Source of the DNA: Methanobacterium bryantii
Lineage (GTDB): Archaea; Methanobacteriota; Methanobacteria; Methanobacteriales; Methanobacteriaceae
DNA: 64,000 nt
Assembly: GCF_002287175.1 (NCBI RefSeq)
Contig: NZ_LMVM01000039.1
Coordinates: forward strand, 141,878-205,877
Reading direction: 5' to 3'
Shown: positions 35,536-43,349 of the stretch, one piece after another
How positions within the stretch are numbered: position 1 is the first letter of the stretch
Layout of the letters: each line of letters starts with the position of its first letter
Position numbers and translations under genes: made by a program
Notes under the pieces: model-generated
Told to the model about the DNA's origin: nothing
What the model saw: the letters and a program-made list of their open reading frames with translations, nothing else
Databases searched by the model: none

Positions 35536-37113
35536 TTGAAACATTGGATTGAAAATGTTGCAGATAGTTTAATTGAAAGAGATGTGCCTGAGCATGTAAT
35601 TGCAAGTGGAACATCTATATCCGGTTCAATACATATTGGAAATTCCTGCGACGTGTTTATCGCGAATGCAGTTACAAAAGCTCTAAAAAACCAGGGAGCT
35701 CCTGCAGAAGTTATATGGATTGCAGACGACTACGATCCACTCAGAAAAGTTCCATATCCCCTTCCACCAGAATATGAAAAATATTTAGGTATACCATATG
35801 CACATATTCCCTGCCCTGAAGGGTGCTGTGAAAATTTCGTAGAACACTTTAAAAAACCGTTTATTGATACACTTGACGACTTTGGAATATCTTTAAAAGA
35901 ATATTCCGGAGAAAAAATGTACAAAGAAGGAATATACAACGATTATATACGAATAGCATTAGAAAATGCCCCTAAAATAAGGGAAATATTCAATAAGTAC
36001 AGGGAACACGCCCTTGCAGATGACTGGCTTCCATACAATCCAATTTGTGAAGAATGTGGACGGATAAATACTACCTTCGCCTACGGTTATGAAGATGATA
36101 TCGTTCATTACAGATGTAACTGCGGCCACGAAGGATCTATGGATATTAAATCAGGAAAAGGAAAACTTACATGGCGTGTTGAATGGGCTGCAAGATGGAA
36201 AATACTCGGCATTACATGCGAACCATTTGGAAAAGACCATGCAGCAAGTGGGGGATCTTACGACGTAAGCAGCATAATATCGCAGGAAATATTCAATTAT
36301 CCTGCACCTTACCCCGTACCTTATGAATGGATAACTCTTAAGGGAGATGCAATGTCCAAATCTAAAGGTGTTTTCTTTACACCGGGACAGTGGCTCGAAA
36401 TAGGCAAGCCAGAAACTCTTAATTATTTCCTATTCCGTAGTAAACCATTAAAACATAAAGATTTTAACCCAGAAATGCCATTTCTGGACTTTATTGACCA
36501 GTATGATCGTGTTGAAAAAATATACTATGGATTTGAAGAACCTGCATCCCAAAAAGAAGGGGAAAAATCTAAAAAGATTTATGAAATGTCACAAATTGAA
36601 CTTAAGGACGAAATGCCGTTCCAGCCATCCTACAGGTTCATGACAGTAGCATATCAAATTGCAGATGGAGACATAAAAAAGGTCTTTGAGATACTCAAAA
36701 AGAATTCACAGCTTCCAGAAAACATGAACAATGTGGACTTTGAGAACTTAAATGAAGAGGATCTTAAAAATCTCGAAATGAGGATGGATCATGTTAAAAA
36801 CTGGCTTGGTACATATGCACCAGAATTTGTAAAATTCAGTGTTATGAAAAAGATCCCTAAATTACCTCTGGGTGAAGACCAGACAAAATTCCTGCTCAAG
36901 CTTGCAGATCTTCTTGAAGGGAATGAATATACTGCAGAAGAATTACATGACGAAATGTACAACCTTCTCACTGAAATGGACATGAAACCTCAAAAAGCGT
37001 TCCAGGCCATTTATAAGATTATAATAGGTAAAAAACAAGGACCAAGAGCAGCTTCATTTGTTTTATCCCTTGATAACGATTTTGTTGTCAAAAGATTTAG
37101 AAAAGAAGCTTAA
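35536..37113 (+). CDS. lysS: Lysyl-tRNA synthetase, class I
   Basis: A 525-residue class I synthetase, as in most archaea. The HIGH-type motif is SGSIHIGN (about residue 27), and the KMSKS-type motif is GDAMSKSKG (about 271). A zinc-binding cluster is present in NPICEECGRINTTFAYG and CNCGHEG. The TTG at 35536 follows GGTGA, five bases upstream. It charges tRNA-Lys. Full length with a C-terminal alpha-helix cage domain. Monocistronic. Confidence 0.95.
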   Translation: MKHWIENVADSLIERDVPEHVIASGTSISGSIHIGNSCDVFIANAVTKALKNQGAPAEVIWIADDYDPLRKVPYPLPPEYEKYLGIPYAHIPCPEGCCENFVEHFKKPFIDTLDDFGISLKEYSGEKMYKEGIYNDYIRIALENAPKIREIFNKYREHALADDWLPYNPICEECGRINTTFAYGYEDDIVHYRCNCGHEGSMDIKSGKGKLTWRVEWAARWKILGITCEPFGKDHAASGGSYDVSSIISQEIFNYPAPYPVPYEWITLKGDAMSKSKGVFFTPGQWLEIGKPETLNYFLFRSKPLKHKDFNPEMPFLDFIDQYDRVEKIYYGFEEPASQKEGEKSKKIYEMSQIELKDEMPFQPSYRFMTVAYQIADGDIKKVFEILKKNSQLPENMNNVDFENLNEEDLKNLEMRMDHVKNWLGTYAPEFVKFSVMKKIPKLPLGEDQTKFLLKLADLLEGNEYTAEELHDEMYNLLTEMDMKPQKAFQAIYKIIIGKKQGPRAASFVLSLDNDFVVKRFRKEA

Positions 37114-37495
37114 TTAAGAATTAGTCTCCTTTGAAACTAATTCATACATTTTATTTTTAAAATTTAGCATATTTATTAAATTAAAATAAAAGTTATTCTA
37201 AGTTTATAGTTATATTTGAAAAAATATGAATTAATATCATCAATTAACCATAAAAACTATTTTTTCATCTCAAATTATATATCTAATTTCTTGAGAATTT
37301 TATTTTAATTTGTTATTAAATTAGTATTAACTTAATTTTAAGTACCCACTACCCATTCATTAAATATTGTTAAACAATTTCAAGAGAATTATTTGTTAAT
37401 CCACGATTGAACCAATACTAAATCTTTGTTAAATTTGCTTTTTTTGCAAAATAAGTATAATTAGTAATTATTTTTCATTTTAAATCGATATTAAC
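37114..37495. other. AT-rich spacer before the small-peptide region
   Basis: Nearly all A/T with no gene. It begins the 4-kb zone in which long spacers alternate with very short genes. Confidence 0.4.
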
Positions 37496-37565
37496 AGAAA
37501 AATTTTTATTACATCAACAACATACCACCATCTTGTAATACAGAAACTATGTTTTTGTATTACAA
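37496..37565 (+). promoter_or_regulatory. Leader A: promoter-like box and dyad
   Basis: The box AGAAAAATTTTTATTACAT (37496-37514) is followed by a perfect 10-bp dyad TTGTAATACA / TGTATTACAA (37533-37542 and 37556-37565). Expected transcription start, about 25-30 bp after the AT box, falls at the left arm. The same arrangement precedes the small genes at 38332, 39251, 40405 and 41307. Confidence 0.65.
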
Positions 37566-37599
37566 AATGTATGCGTACAATATTACGGAGGTGAAAAGC

Positions 37600-37734
37600 A
37601 TGTTCTTTGGTGGCGCAGGAATAGGTTTAGGATTAGGATTATGGAACCCATTACTCTTCCATTCACTGTTCTTCCCAGGATTCTGGGGTTCAGGATTAGG
37701 ATGGGGCCTCGGATGGGGTGGCGGATTCTGGTAA
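37600..37734 (+). CDS. Small Gly/Trp/Leu-rich hydrophobic peptide
   Basis: A 44-residue peptide. After MFFGGAGIGLGLGLW comes a Phe/Leu stretch (NPLLFHSLFFPG) and a Gly-Trp tail (WGSGLGWGLGWGGGFW). It has no charged residues apart from one histidine, so it should be membrane-embedded or aggregating. ATG at 37600 follows ACGGAGGTGAAAAGC, a near-perfect ribosome site. No homologue recognised. Its leader (box, dyad, strong ribosome site) is shared with the next seven small genes, which argues that it is real and coregulated. Confidence 0.68.
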   Translation: MFFGGAGIGLGLGLWNPLLFHSLFFPGFWGSGLGWGLGWGGGFW

Positions 37735-38223
37735 ATACCACGCTCTAAAAATATTAGTCCCAATAAAATAGTTGATACACACTGGAAACTATTGCTTAGC
37801 TATTTGTTTTAACTTGATAAGCCCGCTCAATTACAAATCTAACTTACTTTTTTTTATTTTATAGTAATATGAGAAATTATTAAGCACTAATTTTATAAAT
37901 TACTAAAATATTTTAAGAATTGTTTAATTATATAGCCTTATTTCCATATTTTATTCTATTTTTCAAAATCAACATGCATATACCCATCTCTTTTTAATAT
38001 AGTTACCAATTCTGCTAAAAATATTCCGACCATCAAATAATATGCTTCCTCTCATCTTATCTTTGGTTTTCTTCTTAAAATCAACATATCCTTACTAAAT
38101 AACTTCCAGTTAATTGCCAATTTGCTAAATATAATACTTTCCTAACATCTCTGCCCCTTATTTTTTCAAAAATAGCCCATCATCGCTAAACAATTTTTAA
38201 TTAAATTGCGATTTTAATACTAA
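37735..38223. other. AT-rich spacer with decayed leader-like repeats
   Basis: No gene seen. Segments around 38050-38210 (for example AGTTAATTGCCAATTTGCTAAA and CATCGCTAAACAATTTTTAA) resemble stretches found again before other small genes, so the spacer contains diverged copies of an upstream module. Confidence 0.4.
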
Positions 38224-38290
38224 TAAAAAGATTTTTATTACATCAACAACATATCACCTTCTTGTAGTACCAAAATAAAAATTTGGTATT
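38224..38290 (+). promoter_or_regulatory. Leader B: promoter-like box and dyad with changed stem
   Basis: The box AAAAAGATTTTTATTACAT (38224-38242) is followed by a dyad AGTACCAAA / TTTGGTATT (38266-38274 and 38282-38290) with a seven-base loop and one G-T pair. Stem sequence differs from leader A while pairing is kept. Confidence 0.65.
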
Positions 38291-38331
38291 GAAAAATGTA
38301 TGCGAATATAACACTGTGGAGGTGAAATAGT

Positions 38332-38490
38332 ATGTGTTTTAGCGGATGTCTTCTCTGGAACAACCCATGCTTCTGGAATTTACCACTCTTCTTCCATCAA
38401 CCACTCTTCTTTGGTTTCCATCACTTGGGTATCAACGCTTTCGGTCTTCATGGTTTCCATCACATAGGTATTAACAGATTTGGGTTCTAA
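38332..38490 (+). CDS. Small His/Phe/Gly-rich peptide
   Basis: A 52-residue peptide starting MCFSGCLLWNNPCFW, with three cysteines in the first 13 residues. It then has an internal repeat LFFGFHHLGINAFGLHGFHHIGINRFGF, given here in pieces: GFHHLGINAFG and GFHHIGINRFG. ATG at 38332 follows GTGGAGGTGAAATAG. The Cys and His content would allow metal binding; the aromatic content suggests membrane or surface location. No homologue recognised. Its leader is like that of the Gly/Trp peptide. Confidence 0.65.
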   Translation: MCFSGCLLWNNPCFWNLPLFFHQPLFFGFHHLGINAFGLHGFHHIGINRFGF

Positions 38491-38936
38491 CTAATGTAAA
38501 TATGAATACTATTTAGAACACACTGAAATCCAATGCTTAAATATTTAATTTTAACCTAAAAAGTTAAATTAAATAGGGGATTCAAAATTTATTCTTTTTT
38601 TTTATTTTTGAAACAATATTAATGCTCTTTTTAAATTAATGCTCATGTTTATGACACGTGAATGAAATACTTTAATTAAAGTGTAATTTAAGAATTATCT
38701 TAAAAACATGTAGTTTAACTCGATATTCACATGAATATAATTACATTATTTTACACAACATGCAAACATAACGTGTTTGTTGCCTGAAAATCTTTGATTT
38801 TTTAAGATTTTACAACCTCCAATGACCTGAACGTAAATTAAATTACTTATTTTAGAAAGCTTGATCTTAATTAAAATTATAATCTTCAGCCTATATTTTT
38901 CCCTATTTATCCACTAGATAATTAATTGCCATTTTT
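38491..38936. other. AT-rich spacer
   Basis: No gene seen. A weak palindromic phrase (CTGAAAATCTTTGATTTTTTAAG, split as GAAAATC and GATTTT) lies near 38786 and recalls the palindromic elements at 10.2 and 21.5 kb. Confidence 0.35.
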
Positions 38937-39122
38937 CAGTTAATTATTAATTTTATCAGATATTAGCTTTTTTTTCACTTTTTCCCTTGTTTTTTTCTCA
39001 AAAATAACCTATCATTGCTAAACAATTTTCAGTTAATTACCAATTTTATCAGATATTATACTTTTTTTTGTATTTTCCCCTGTTTTTTTCTCAAAAACCA
39101 TGAATAATTACTAAATAATTTT
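38937..39122 (+). repeat. 93-nt tandem repeat upstream of the Ile/Lys peptide array
   Basis: CAGTTAATTA followed two bases later by AATTTTATCAGATATTA occurs at 38937 and again at 39030. Each copy is followed by a T-rich tract, a CCC(T)TGTTTTTTTCTCAAAAA phrase and ACC. A third, more diverged copy runs into the leader of the gene at 39251. Confidence 0.6.
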
Positions 39123-39149
39123 TAGCTAAATTGCGTCATTCATACTAAT

Positions 39150-39217
39150 AGAAAAATTTTTATTACATAATTAACATATGAGATGTTGTAGTACGAAAAT
39201 AGTATTTACGTATTACA
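39150..39217 (+). promoter_or_regulatory. Leader C: promoter-like box and dyad
   Basis: The box AGAAAAATTTTTATTACAT (39150-39168) is identical to leader A. The dyad is TGTAGTACG / CGTATTACA (39187-39195 and 39209-39217) with one G-T pair and a 13-base loop, against TTGTAATACA in leader A. Confidence 0.65.
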
Positions 39218-39250
39218 TTAGGTACGCAAAACAACAAGGAGGTGAAAAGT

Positions 39251-39340
39251 ATGCTACTCATCTACATTAAAATCATAATAATCAAAATATTAGTACTCAA
39301 AGCTTGCTTATTACATGCTTTACTCGGCGGATTATGGTAA
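39251..39340 (+). CDS. Ile/Lys-rich 29-residue peptide, copy 1
   Basis: A 29-residue peptide with an amphipathic or membrane helix MLLIYIKIIIIKILVLK and tail ACLLHALLGGLW. ATG at 39251 follows AAGGAGGTGAAAAGT. It is the most diverged of four tandem copies in its tail, while its first 17 residues are nearly the same. The size and cationic-hydrophobic pattern recall type I toxin peptides or membrane-active peptides of bacteria, but no homology is claimed. Confidence 0.65.
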   Translation: MLLIYIKIIIIKILVLKACLLHALLGGLW

Positions 39341-39428
39341 TCACGGCCATATAAATACATTTTACACATTCAAGCCAAAATAGCTAAACCTAAAGGCTTT
39401 AACTAGAATTTAAAGATTAAAGTTTTTA

Positions 39429-39449
39429 GTAATACAAATATTGTATTAC
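39429..39449 (+). promoter_or_regulatory. Leader D dyad
   Basis: A perfect 9-bp dyad GTAATACAA / TTGTATTAC with an ATA loop, 35 bp before the start of peptide copy 2. No separate AGAAA-TTTTTATTACAT box precedes it. Confidence 0.55.
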
Positions 39450-39483
39450 ATTGTATGTATAAAACAACAAGGAGGTGAAAAGT

Positions 39484-39573
39484 ATGCTACTCGTCTACAT
39501 TAAAATCATAATAATCAAAATCTTAATCCTCAAAGCTTTCTTATTCCCACATTTCCTCTGCGGATGGTTCTAA
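39484..39573 (+). CDS. Ile/Lys-rich 29-residue peptide, copy 2
   Basis: A 29-residue peptide: MLLVYIKIIIIKILIL then KAFLFPHFLCGWF. ATG at 39484 follows AAGGAGGTGAAAAGT, identical to copy 1. Protein sequence is the same as copy 3 and differs from copy 4 by one residue. The conserved CGWF tail with a single cysteine is notable. Confidence 0.66.
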   Translation: MLLVYIKIIIIKILILKAFLFPHFLCGWF

Positions 39574-39674
39574 TCACAGAAATATAAACATAACTTAGCA
39601 CCCGAAACCAAAAACTGCTGTAATACTAGGTAAATTTCAAAATTTTAACTAGTATCTATAGATTGAAATTTTTA

Positions 39675-39694
39675 GTAATACGCTATTGTATTAC
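39675..39694 (+). promoter_or_regulatory. Leader E dyad
   Basis: A perfect 7-bp dyad GTAATAC / GTATTAC with a six-base loop, 31 bp before peptide copy 3. It is preceded by the same ATTGAAATTTTTA-type phrase as leader D. Confidence 0.55.
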
Positions 39695-39725
39695 ATGTAT
39701 ACCAAATAACACGGAGGTGAAAAGT

Positions 39726-39815
39726 ATGCTACTCGTCTACATTAAAATCATAATAATCAAAATCTTAATCCTCAAAGCTTTCTTATTCCCACACTTCCTC
39801 TGCGGATGGTTCTAA
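39726..39815 (+). CDS. Ile/Lys-rich 29-residue peptide, copy 3
   Basis: Identical in protein sequence to copy 2 (MLLVYIKIIIIKILIL plus KAFLFPHFLCGWF). ATG at 39726 follows ACGGAGGTGAAAAGT. It is the first gene of the 135-nt tandem unit, and copy 4 lies 45 bp downstream, so the two may share a transcript. Confidence 0.66.
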   Translation: MLLVYIKIIIIKILILKAFLFPHFLCGWF

Positions 39816-39860
39816 GCTACCCAATCTCTCCATTTACCAAATAACACGGAGGTGAACCGT

Positions 39861-39950
39861 ATGTTATTAGTTGTAATTAAGATCATAATAATCAAAATCT
39901 TAATCCTCAAAGCTTTCTTATTCCCACACTTCCTCTGCGGATGGTTCTAA
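39861..39950 (+). CDS. Ile/Lys-rich 29-residue peptide, copy 4
   Basis: A 29-residue peptide differing from copies 2 and 3 by Val for Tyr at position 5 (MLLVVIKIIIIKILIL plus KAFLFPHFLCGWF). The first codons use different synonymous bases (TTATTAGTTGTAATTAAG) while the remaining 3' part is identical, suggesting selection on the peptide or conversion of the 3' part. ATG at 39861 follows ACGGAGGTGAACCGT. No dyad leader of its own. Confidence 0.65.
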   Translation: MLLVVIKIIIIKILILKAFLFPHFLCGWF

Positions 39951-40316
39951 GCTACCCAATCTCTCTATATTACTAACTTAGCCCCTTAATTGTTCTAAAC
40001 TCTCAAAACTCTTTTCTACACATATTAAATTTAAATGGTCTTAATCACTGGTATAAGCACAATTTATACACTAAAATCAAAAATTGCTTAAAATACTAGT
40101 TAAACCTTAAGGGTTTTAACTAATATCATGGGATTTAAATTTTCCCCATTTACTTTTTATTTTCAAATAGAAGTTCCATTACTGTTTTAAATTGATTGTT
40201 AATTTTACAAATAAAATTAAGTTTTAGAGAATATTATAAAATTTCTAGCCTTTTATACAACCTTAAAAAGAATTAATACTCAACATTTTTAAGTTAATTT
40301 ATAATTTAATATTAAT
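39951..40316. other. AT-rich spacer with an imperfect hairpin
   Basis: No gene seen. Around 40099-40126 there is a hairpin-like TAGTTAAACC / GGGTTTTAACTA; related sequences follow peptide copies 1 and 2, so it may be a shared terminator of the peptide units. Confidence 0.4.
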
Positions 40317-40378
40317 AGAAAGTTTTTTATTACATTATTGACATAAACACCCCGTAACACAGGCCCAAAATCTGTGTT
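40317..40378 (+). promoter_or_regulatory. Leader F: promoter-like box and dyad with fully changed stem
   Basis: The box AGAAAGTTTTTTATTACAT (40317-40335) precedes a 7-bp dyad AACACAG / CTGTGTT (40356-40362 and 40372-40378) with a nine-base loop. The stem has no sequence identity with GTAATAC-type stems but occupies the same place. Confidence 0.65.
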
Positions 40379-40404
40379 TAAATACACACGTGGAGGTGTA
40401 ATAT

Positions 40405-40740
40405 ATGAAAAAAGAACTAGGCATTCTCCTACTGATCTTTATAGCAACAGTAGGGCTCTCAAGTGCAGCATCAGCACAACCTATTGCTCAAACTGCACAG
40501 GGACCAAGTACATACGGACATGGAGGCCATGGAACTTATTATTGGCATTGGACTATAATTAGAAGATTTGTTATATATTCCCCACTCAGCCTTACAAGGA
40601 TTAGACATATATTTCCACCACCTATTTACAGAGTTACAGCTACGTACATAAGCAATCACAGATGGGTTGCAACTGTATGGAGAAGAACTTACGGTCCATA
40701 TTACAGAGGAACAATACGCGGCCCAATAATACGCAGATAG
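40405..40740 (+). CDS. Small secreted His/Tyr/Arg-rich protein, copy 1
   Basis: A 111-residue precursor. The N-terminus is a Sec signal peptide (MKKELGILLLIFIATVGLSSA) with a probable cleavage after ASA at residues 23-25. The mature part is rich in His, Tyr and Arg, with YGHGGHGTYY, RVTATYI and HRWVATVWRR, and has a strongly basic tail. No cysteine. ATG at 40405 follows GTGGAGGTGTAATAT. Paralogue at 41307. Likely a cell-surface or released cationic protein; an antimicrobial or wall-binding role is speculative. Confidence 0.8.
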   Translation: MKKELGILLLIFIATVGLSSAASAQPIAQTAQGPSTYGHGGHGTYYWHWTIIRRFVIYSPLSLTRIRHIFPPPIYRVTATYISNHRWVATVWRRTYGPYYRGTIRGPIIRR

Positions 40741-41216
40741 ACTAAAAGATCCAGTTGAAGGATTAAAGGGGTACCACTTTCGTACCCCCTCATAATATAT
40801 GGCCTATTTTCAATTAAAATACTAATTTTAAAAAATAATTTTATTAAAAATACCATCTGCACTTTTTTAAATGTATAAACAATAAAATGTGATTACTAGT
40901 TCAACTGAGTTTTTTATATTTCAGATAAACATATCTTAAAAAATTATTGCCTAAAAGCAGAATTACTCTTTAATTAACAGATTTTCACATTTAAAAGTCA
41001 AAATCTATTAAATTACTATTTTTTCCCCTTAACTCAATCTCTATTTTTCAAAAAGTAACCAATTACTTATTATTTTTAAGCCAGTTGTTTATTTCACAAA
41101 ATAGGTATTCCTTATTTAAATAATATGATTTTTCTAATATTTTTTTCCTTTATTTTTTCAAAATCAGCAAATCATTGCTAAACATTTTTCATTCAAATTA
41201 CATCATTAATACTAAT
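40741..41216. other. AT-rich spacer with decayed leader-like repeats
   Basis: No gene seen. After the copy 1 gene a hairpin GGGGTACCACTTTCGTACCCC (GGGGTAC / GTACCCC, about 40770-40789) is a probable terminator. Phrases such as AATCATTGCTAAACATTTTTC near 41170 match those upstream of other small genes. Confidence 0.45.
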
Positions 41217-41279
41217 AGAAACTTTTTTATTACATAGTTGATATAGTATCATCACAACACGATTTAAAAAATCTGTGTT
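41217..41279 (+). promoter_or_regulatory. Leader G: promoter-like box and bulged dyad
   Basis: The box AGAAACTTTTTTATTACAT (41217-41235) precedes AACACGATTT (41256-41265), which pairs with AAATC-T-GTGTT (41269-41279) with one bulged T. Compared with leader F the stem is longer and altered on both sides. Confidence 0.62.
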
Positions 41280-41306
41280 AATTATATGCGTATGGAGGTG
41301 TAATAT

Positions 41307-41609
41307 ATGAAAAAAGAACTAGTCGTTCTTCTGCTGATTTTTATAGCAACAGTAGGACTTTCAAGTGCCGCATCAGCACAACCAGTTACACAAACTGCAC
41401 GAGGCTCAGCCACATACGGCCATGGAGGCCATGGAACTTATTATTATGGCCATTGGGTTGTATTTAGGAGATTCGTTGTAGCTTCACCATTTTCAGTTAA
41501 CAGGATTCGACACAGATACCATCCACCTATGTTTAGGGTTACAGCCAGATATATAGGACATCACAGATGGGTTGCAACTGTTTGGAGAAGAGGTTATTTC
41601 CGCAGATAA
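41307..41609 (+). CDS. Small secreted His/Tyr/Arg-rich protein, copy 2
   Basis: A 100-residue precursor paralogous to the gene at 40405. The signal peptide MKKELVVLLLIFIATVGLSSA with ASA cleavage is almost the same. The mature protein keeps YGHGGHGTYYYGHW, RVTARYI and HRWVATVWRR but ends earlier (GYFRR). The spacing of blocks is conserved while loops differ, which is the pattern expected of a folded protein under selection. ATG at 41307 follows ATGGAGGTGTAATAT. Confidence 0.8.
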   Translation: MKKELVVLLLIFIATVGLSSAASAQPVTQTARGSATYGHGGHGTYYYGHWVVFRRFVVASPFSVNRIRHRYHPPMFRVTARYIGHHRWVATVWRRGYFRR

Positions 41610-41970
41610 CCTAAAATTAATATAACAAGGGGTATTAATTTTTCTATACCCCACTCTCCCTTTTTACAAATATTATTTTTAATTTGAATTAATTTACAAT
41701 TAGCTGGTTCTTAAATTTAAAAATTAAAATTTACAATAACTTTTCATCACATTGACAATTTCCATTTTAGTATTATATACTCCATTAAACACGCCAATTA
41801 ATGTTTACAACTCCCTACTAATTTTTTAAAATTATCTCTAAATTAAAATCCCCTAAAACTAGTTTATCCCATTTTTAAACTGATTTTTGAAAAAATATTT
41901 TTATCAAATGTAATACTTATAAATTTATATTTATTATTAAAGATAAATTAGATATTAACTGGTGAGTTTT
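41610..41970. other. Spacer after the small-peptide region
   Basis: AT-rich, no gene seen. A GGGGTAT / ATACCCC hairpin about 25-45 bp after the copy 2 stop is a likely terminator. Confidence 0.4.
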
Positions 41971-43311
41971 ATGGATAACGATATAGAAAAAAGATGGTGG
42001 GTATTTCCAAGGTTTAAAATAGAATTAATGGTTTCAGGATTAGATTTACCTGTTAATCTAGCATTTGTTCCAAATCCAACAGATGAACCACATGAACCCC
42101 TTTTATATGTCACAGAGCTTTATGGAAAAGTTAAAGCCATAACAAATGATTGGAAAGTTCATACATATGCAGAAAACCTGTTAAATTATAAAGCAAATCA
42201 TGAATTTCCAGGAACAGGAGAATCAGGAGTTACGGGGATTTGCGTTGAACCCCAAACCGGCGATTTATTCATAACAATGCTCTATGAAGAGAATGGAGAA
42301 CCCAAAAACAAATTAATAAGAACCAAAAGTAAAAATGGCCTGAAAATAGATTCTACAGAAACACTTCTGGATAATATACCTTCTATTAAAGCCGCGCATC
42401 AAATTCAAGCTGTTACTGTTGGATTTGACGGTAAATTATATGTAAACCTTGGAGAAGGAATGGTTCATCCAGAAGTTGCTCAGGATGACAATGAGCTAAG
42501 GGGTAAAGTTCTCAGGATGAATTTAGATGGCAGTATTCCAGAAGATAACCCTGATCCAGATAGTTTAGTGTATGCTAAAGGTTTTCGAAATCCTTTCGGT
42601 GCTACATGGCGTAAAAGTGATAAATCTCTTTATATTTCCGACAATGGACCTGCCTATGATGACAGAATTGCAAAAGTAGAAGCAGGAAAAAATTACGGCT
42701 GGCCACAGAGCATGCGTGAAAACAGCTTATTCTGGTGGCATTTTACTCATGGACCTACGGCACTTGCATTTATGCAGAATGATGAATTTCCTTTTGACTT
42801 TGAAGATGAACTATTTGTAGCTCTTTTTGGCGGATCATATGTAAAAGGTGAATCCATAAAAGGTAAGAAAATTATAAAAATGAAACTTAATGATGATGCT
42901 ACCTCAGTTAAATCCTACGATGAATTTGTAAGATACATAGGTGAAAGCGCAGCAAGCCCATGCGGATTAGCCTTCGGACCTGGAGGATTATACTTCACAG
43001 ACTTACATGGTGAAGAAAACGGACTTGCAAGGGCTTCCAGCGGGAACATATACAGAGTTACTTCCATAATAAAAGGAGAAGGAGAAATAATAGTTCCATA
43101 TACTAAATCAAATGCCGATAAATGCCTTTGCCCAGGATGTCCAACTCTTAATGAATGTATGAGGAATAGAAATCAACGTCTTTTCTGTGCTGGAGGTAAA
43201 ACTGAATGTGAACTTGAAAGAAAAGGTTGCCTTTGCGGTGAATGTCCAATTGAAAGCGAATATGGATTAACTGAGTTTTACTACTGCGATGAAGGGGCTG
43301 CTAAAAAGTAG
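41971..43311 (+). CDS. PQQ-type sugar dehydrogenase-like beta-propeller with C-terminal DUF2769-like Cys-rich domain
   Basis: A 446-residue protein. Residues about 20-370 form a six-bladed propeller of the soluble glucose dehydrogenase/Hhip family (VSGLDLPVNLAFVP, YVTELYGKVKAI, LRGKVLRMNLDGSIPEDNP, VYAKGFRNPFGATW, GPAYDDRIAKVEAGKNYGWP). The last 60 residues hold about ten cysteines (CLCPGCPTLNECM, CLCGECPIE) and end YYCDEGAAKK. There is no signal peptide, unlike secreted bacterial homologues, so it may act in the cytoplasm. ATG at 41971 follows GGTGAG. The next gene is a stand-alone copy of the Cys-rich tail. Confidence 0.85.
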   Translation: MDNDIEKRWWVFPRFKIELMVSGLDLPVNLAFVPNPTDEPHEPLLYVTELYGKVKAITNDWKVHTYAENLLNYKANHEFPGTGESGVTGICVEPQTGDLFITMLYEENGEPKNKLIRTKSKNGLKIDSTETLLDNIPSIKAAHQIQAVTVGFDGKLYVNLGEGMVHPEVAQDDNELRGKVLRMNLDGSIPEDNPDPDSLVYAKGFRNPFGATWRKSDKSLYISDNGPAYDDRIAKVEAGKNYGWPQSMRENSLFWWHFTHGPTALAFMQNDEFPFDFEDELFVALFGGSYVKGESIKGKKIIKMKLNDDATSVKSYDEFVRYIGESAASPCGLAFGPGGLYFTDLHGEENGLARASSGNIYRVTSIIKGEGEIIVPYTKSNADKCLCPGCPTLNECMRNRNQRLFCAGGKTECELERKGCLCGECPIESEYGLTEFYYCDEGAAKK

Positions 43312-43349
43312 ATTTCCAATTTATTTTATAAAATAAGGAGGTTGAAATA

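Larger units (their letters stand above)
39704..39973 (+). repeat. Tandem 135-nt unit covering peptide copies 3 and 4
   Basis: The segment from ACCAAATAACACGGAGGTGA through the peptide gene to GCTACCCAATCTCTC is present twice in a row, with starts at 39726 and 39861 exactly 135 bp apart. Only a few bases differ, so the duplication is recent or maintained by conversion. Confidence 0.75.

Noticed and set aside
37560..37763. Minus-strand Pro/Asn-rich frame opposite the Gly/Trp peptide
   Set aside because: It mirrors the Gly/Trp codons of the plus-strand gene and lacks a ribosome site, while the plus frame has a near-perfect one.
38937..39122. CRISPR array
   Set aside because: The repeats are 93 bp long, nearly contiguous, diverged and without unique spacers or cas genes.
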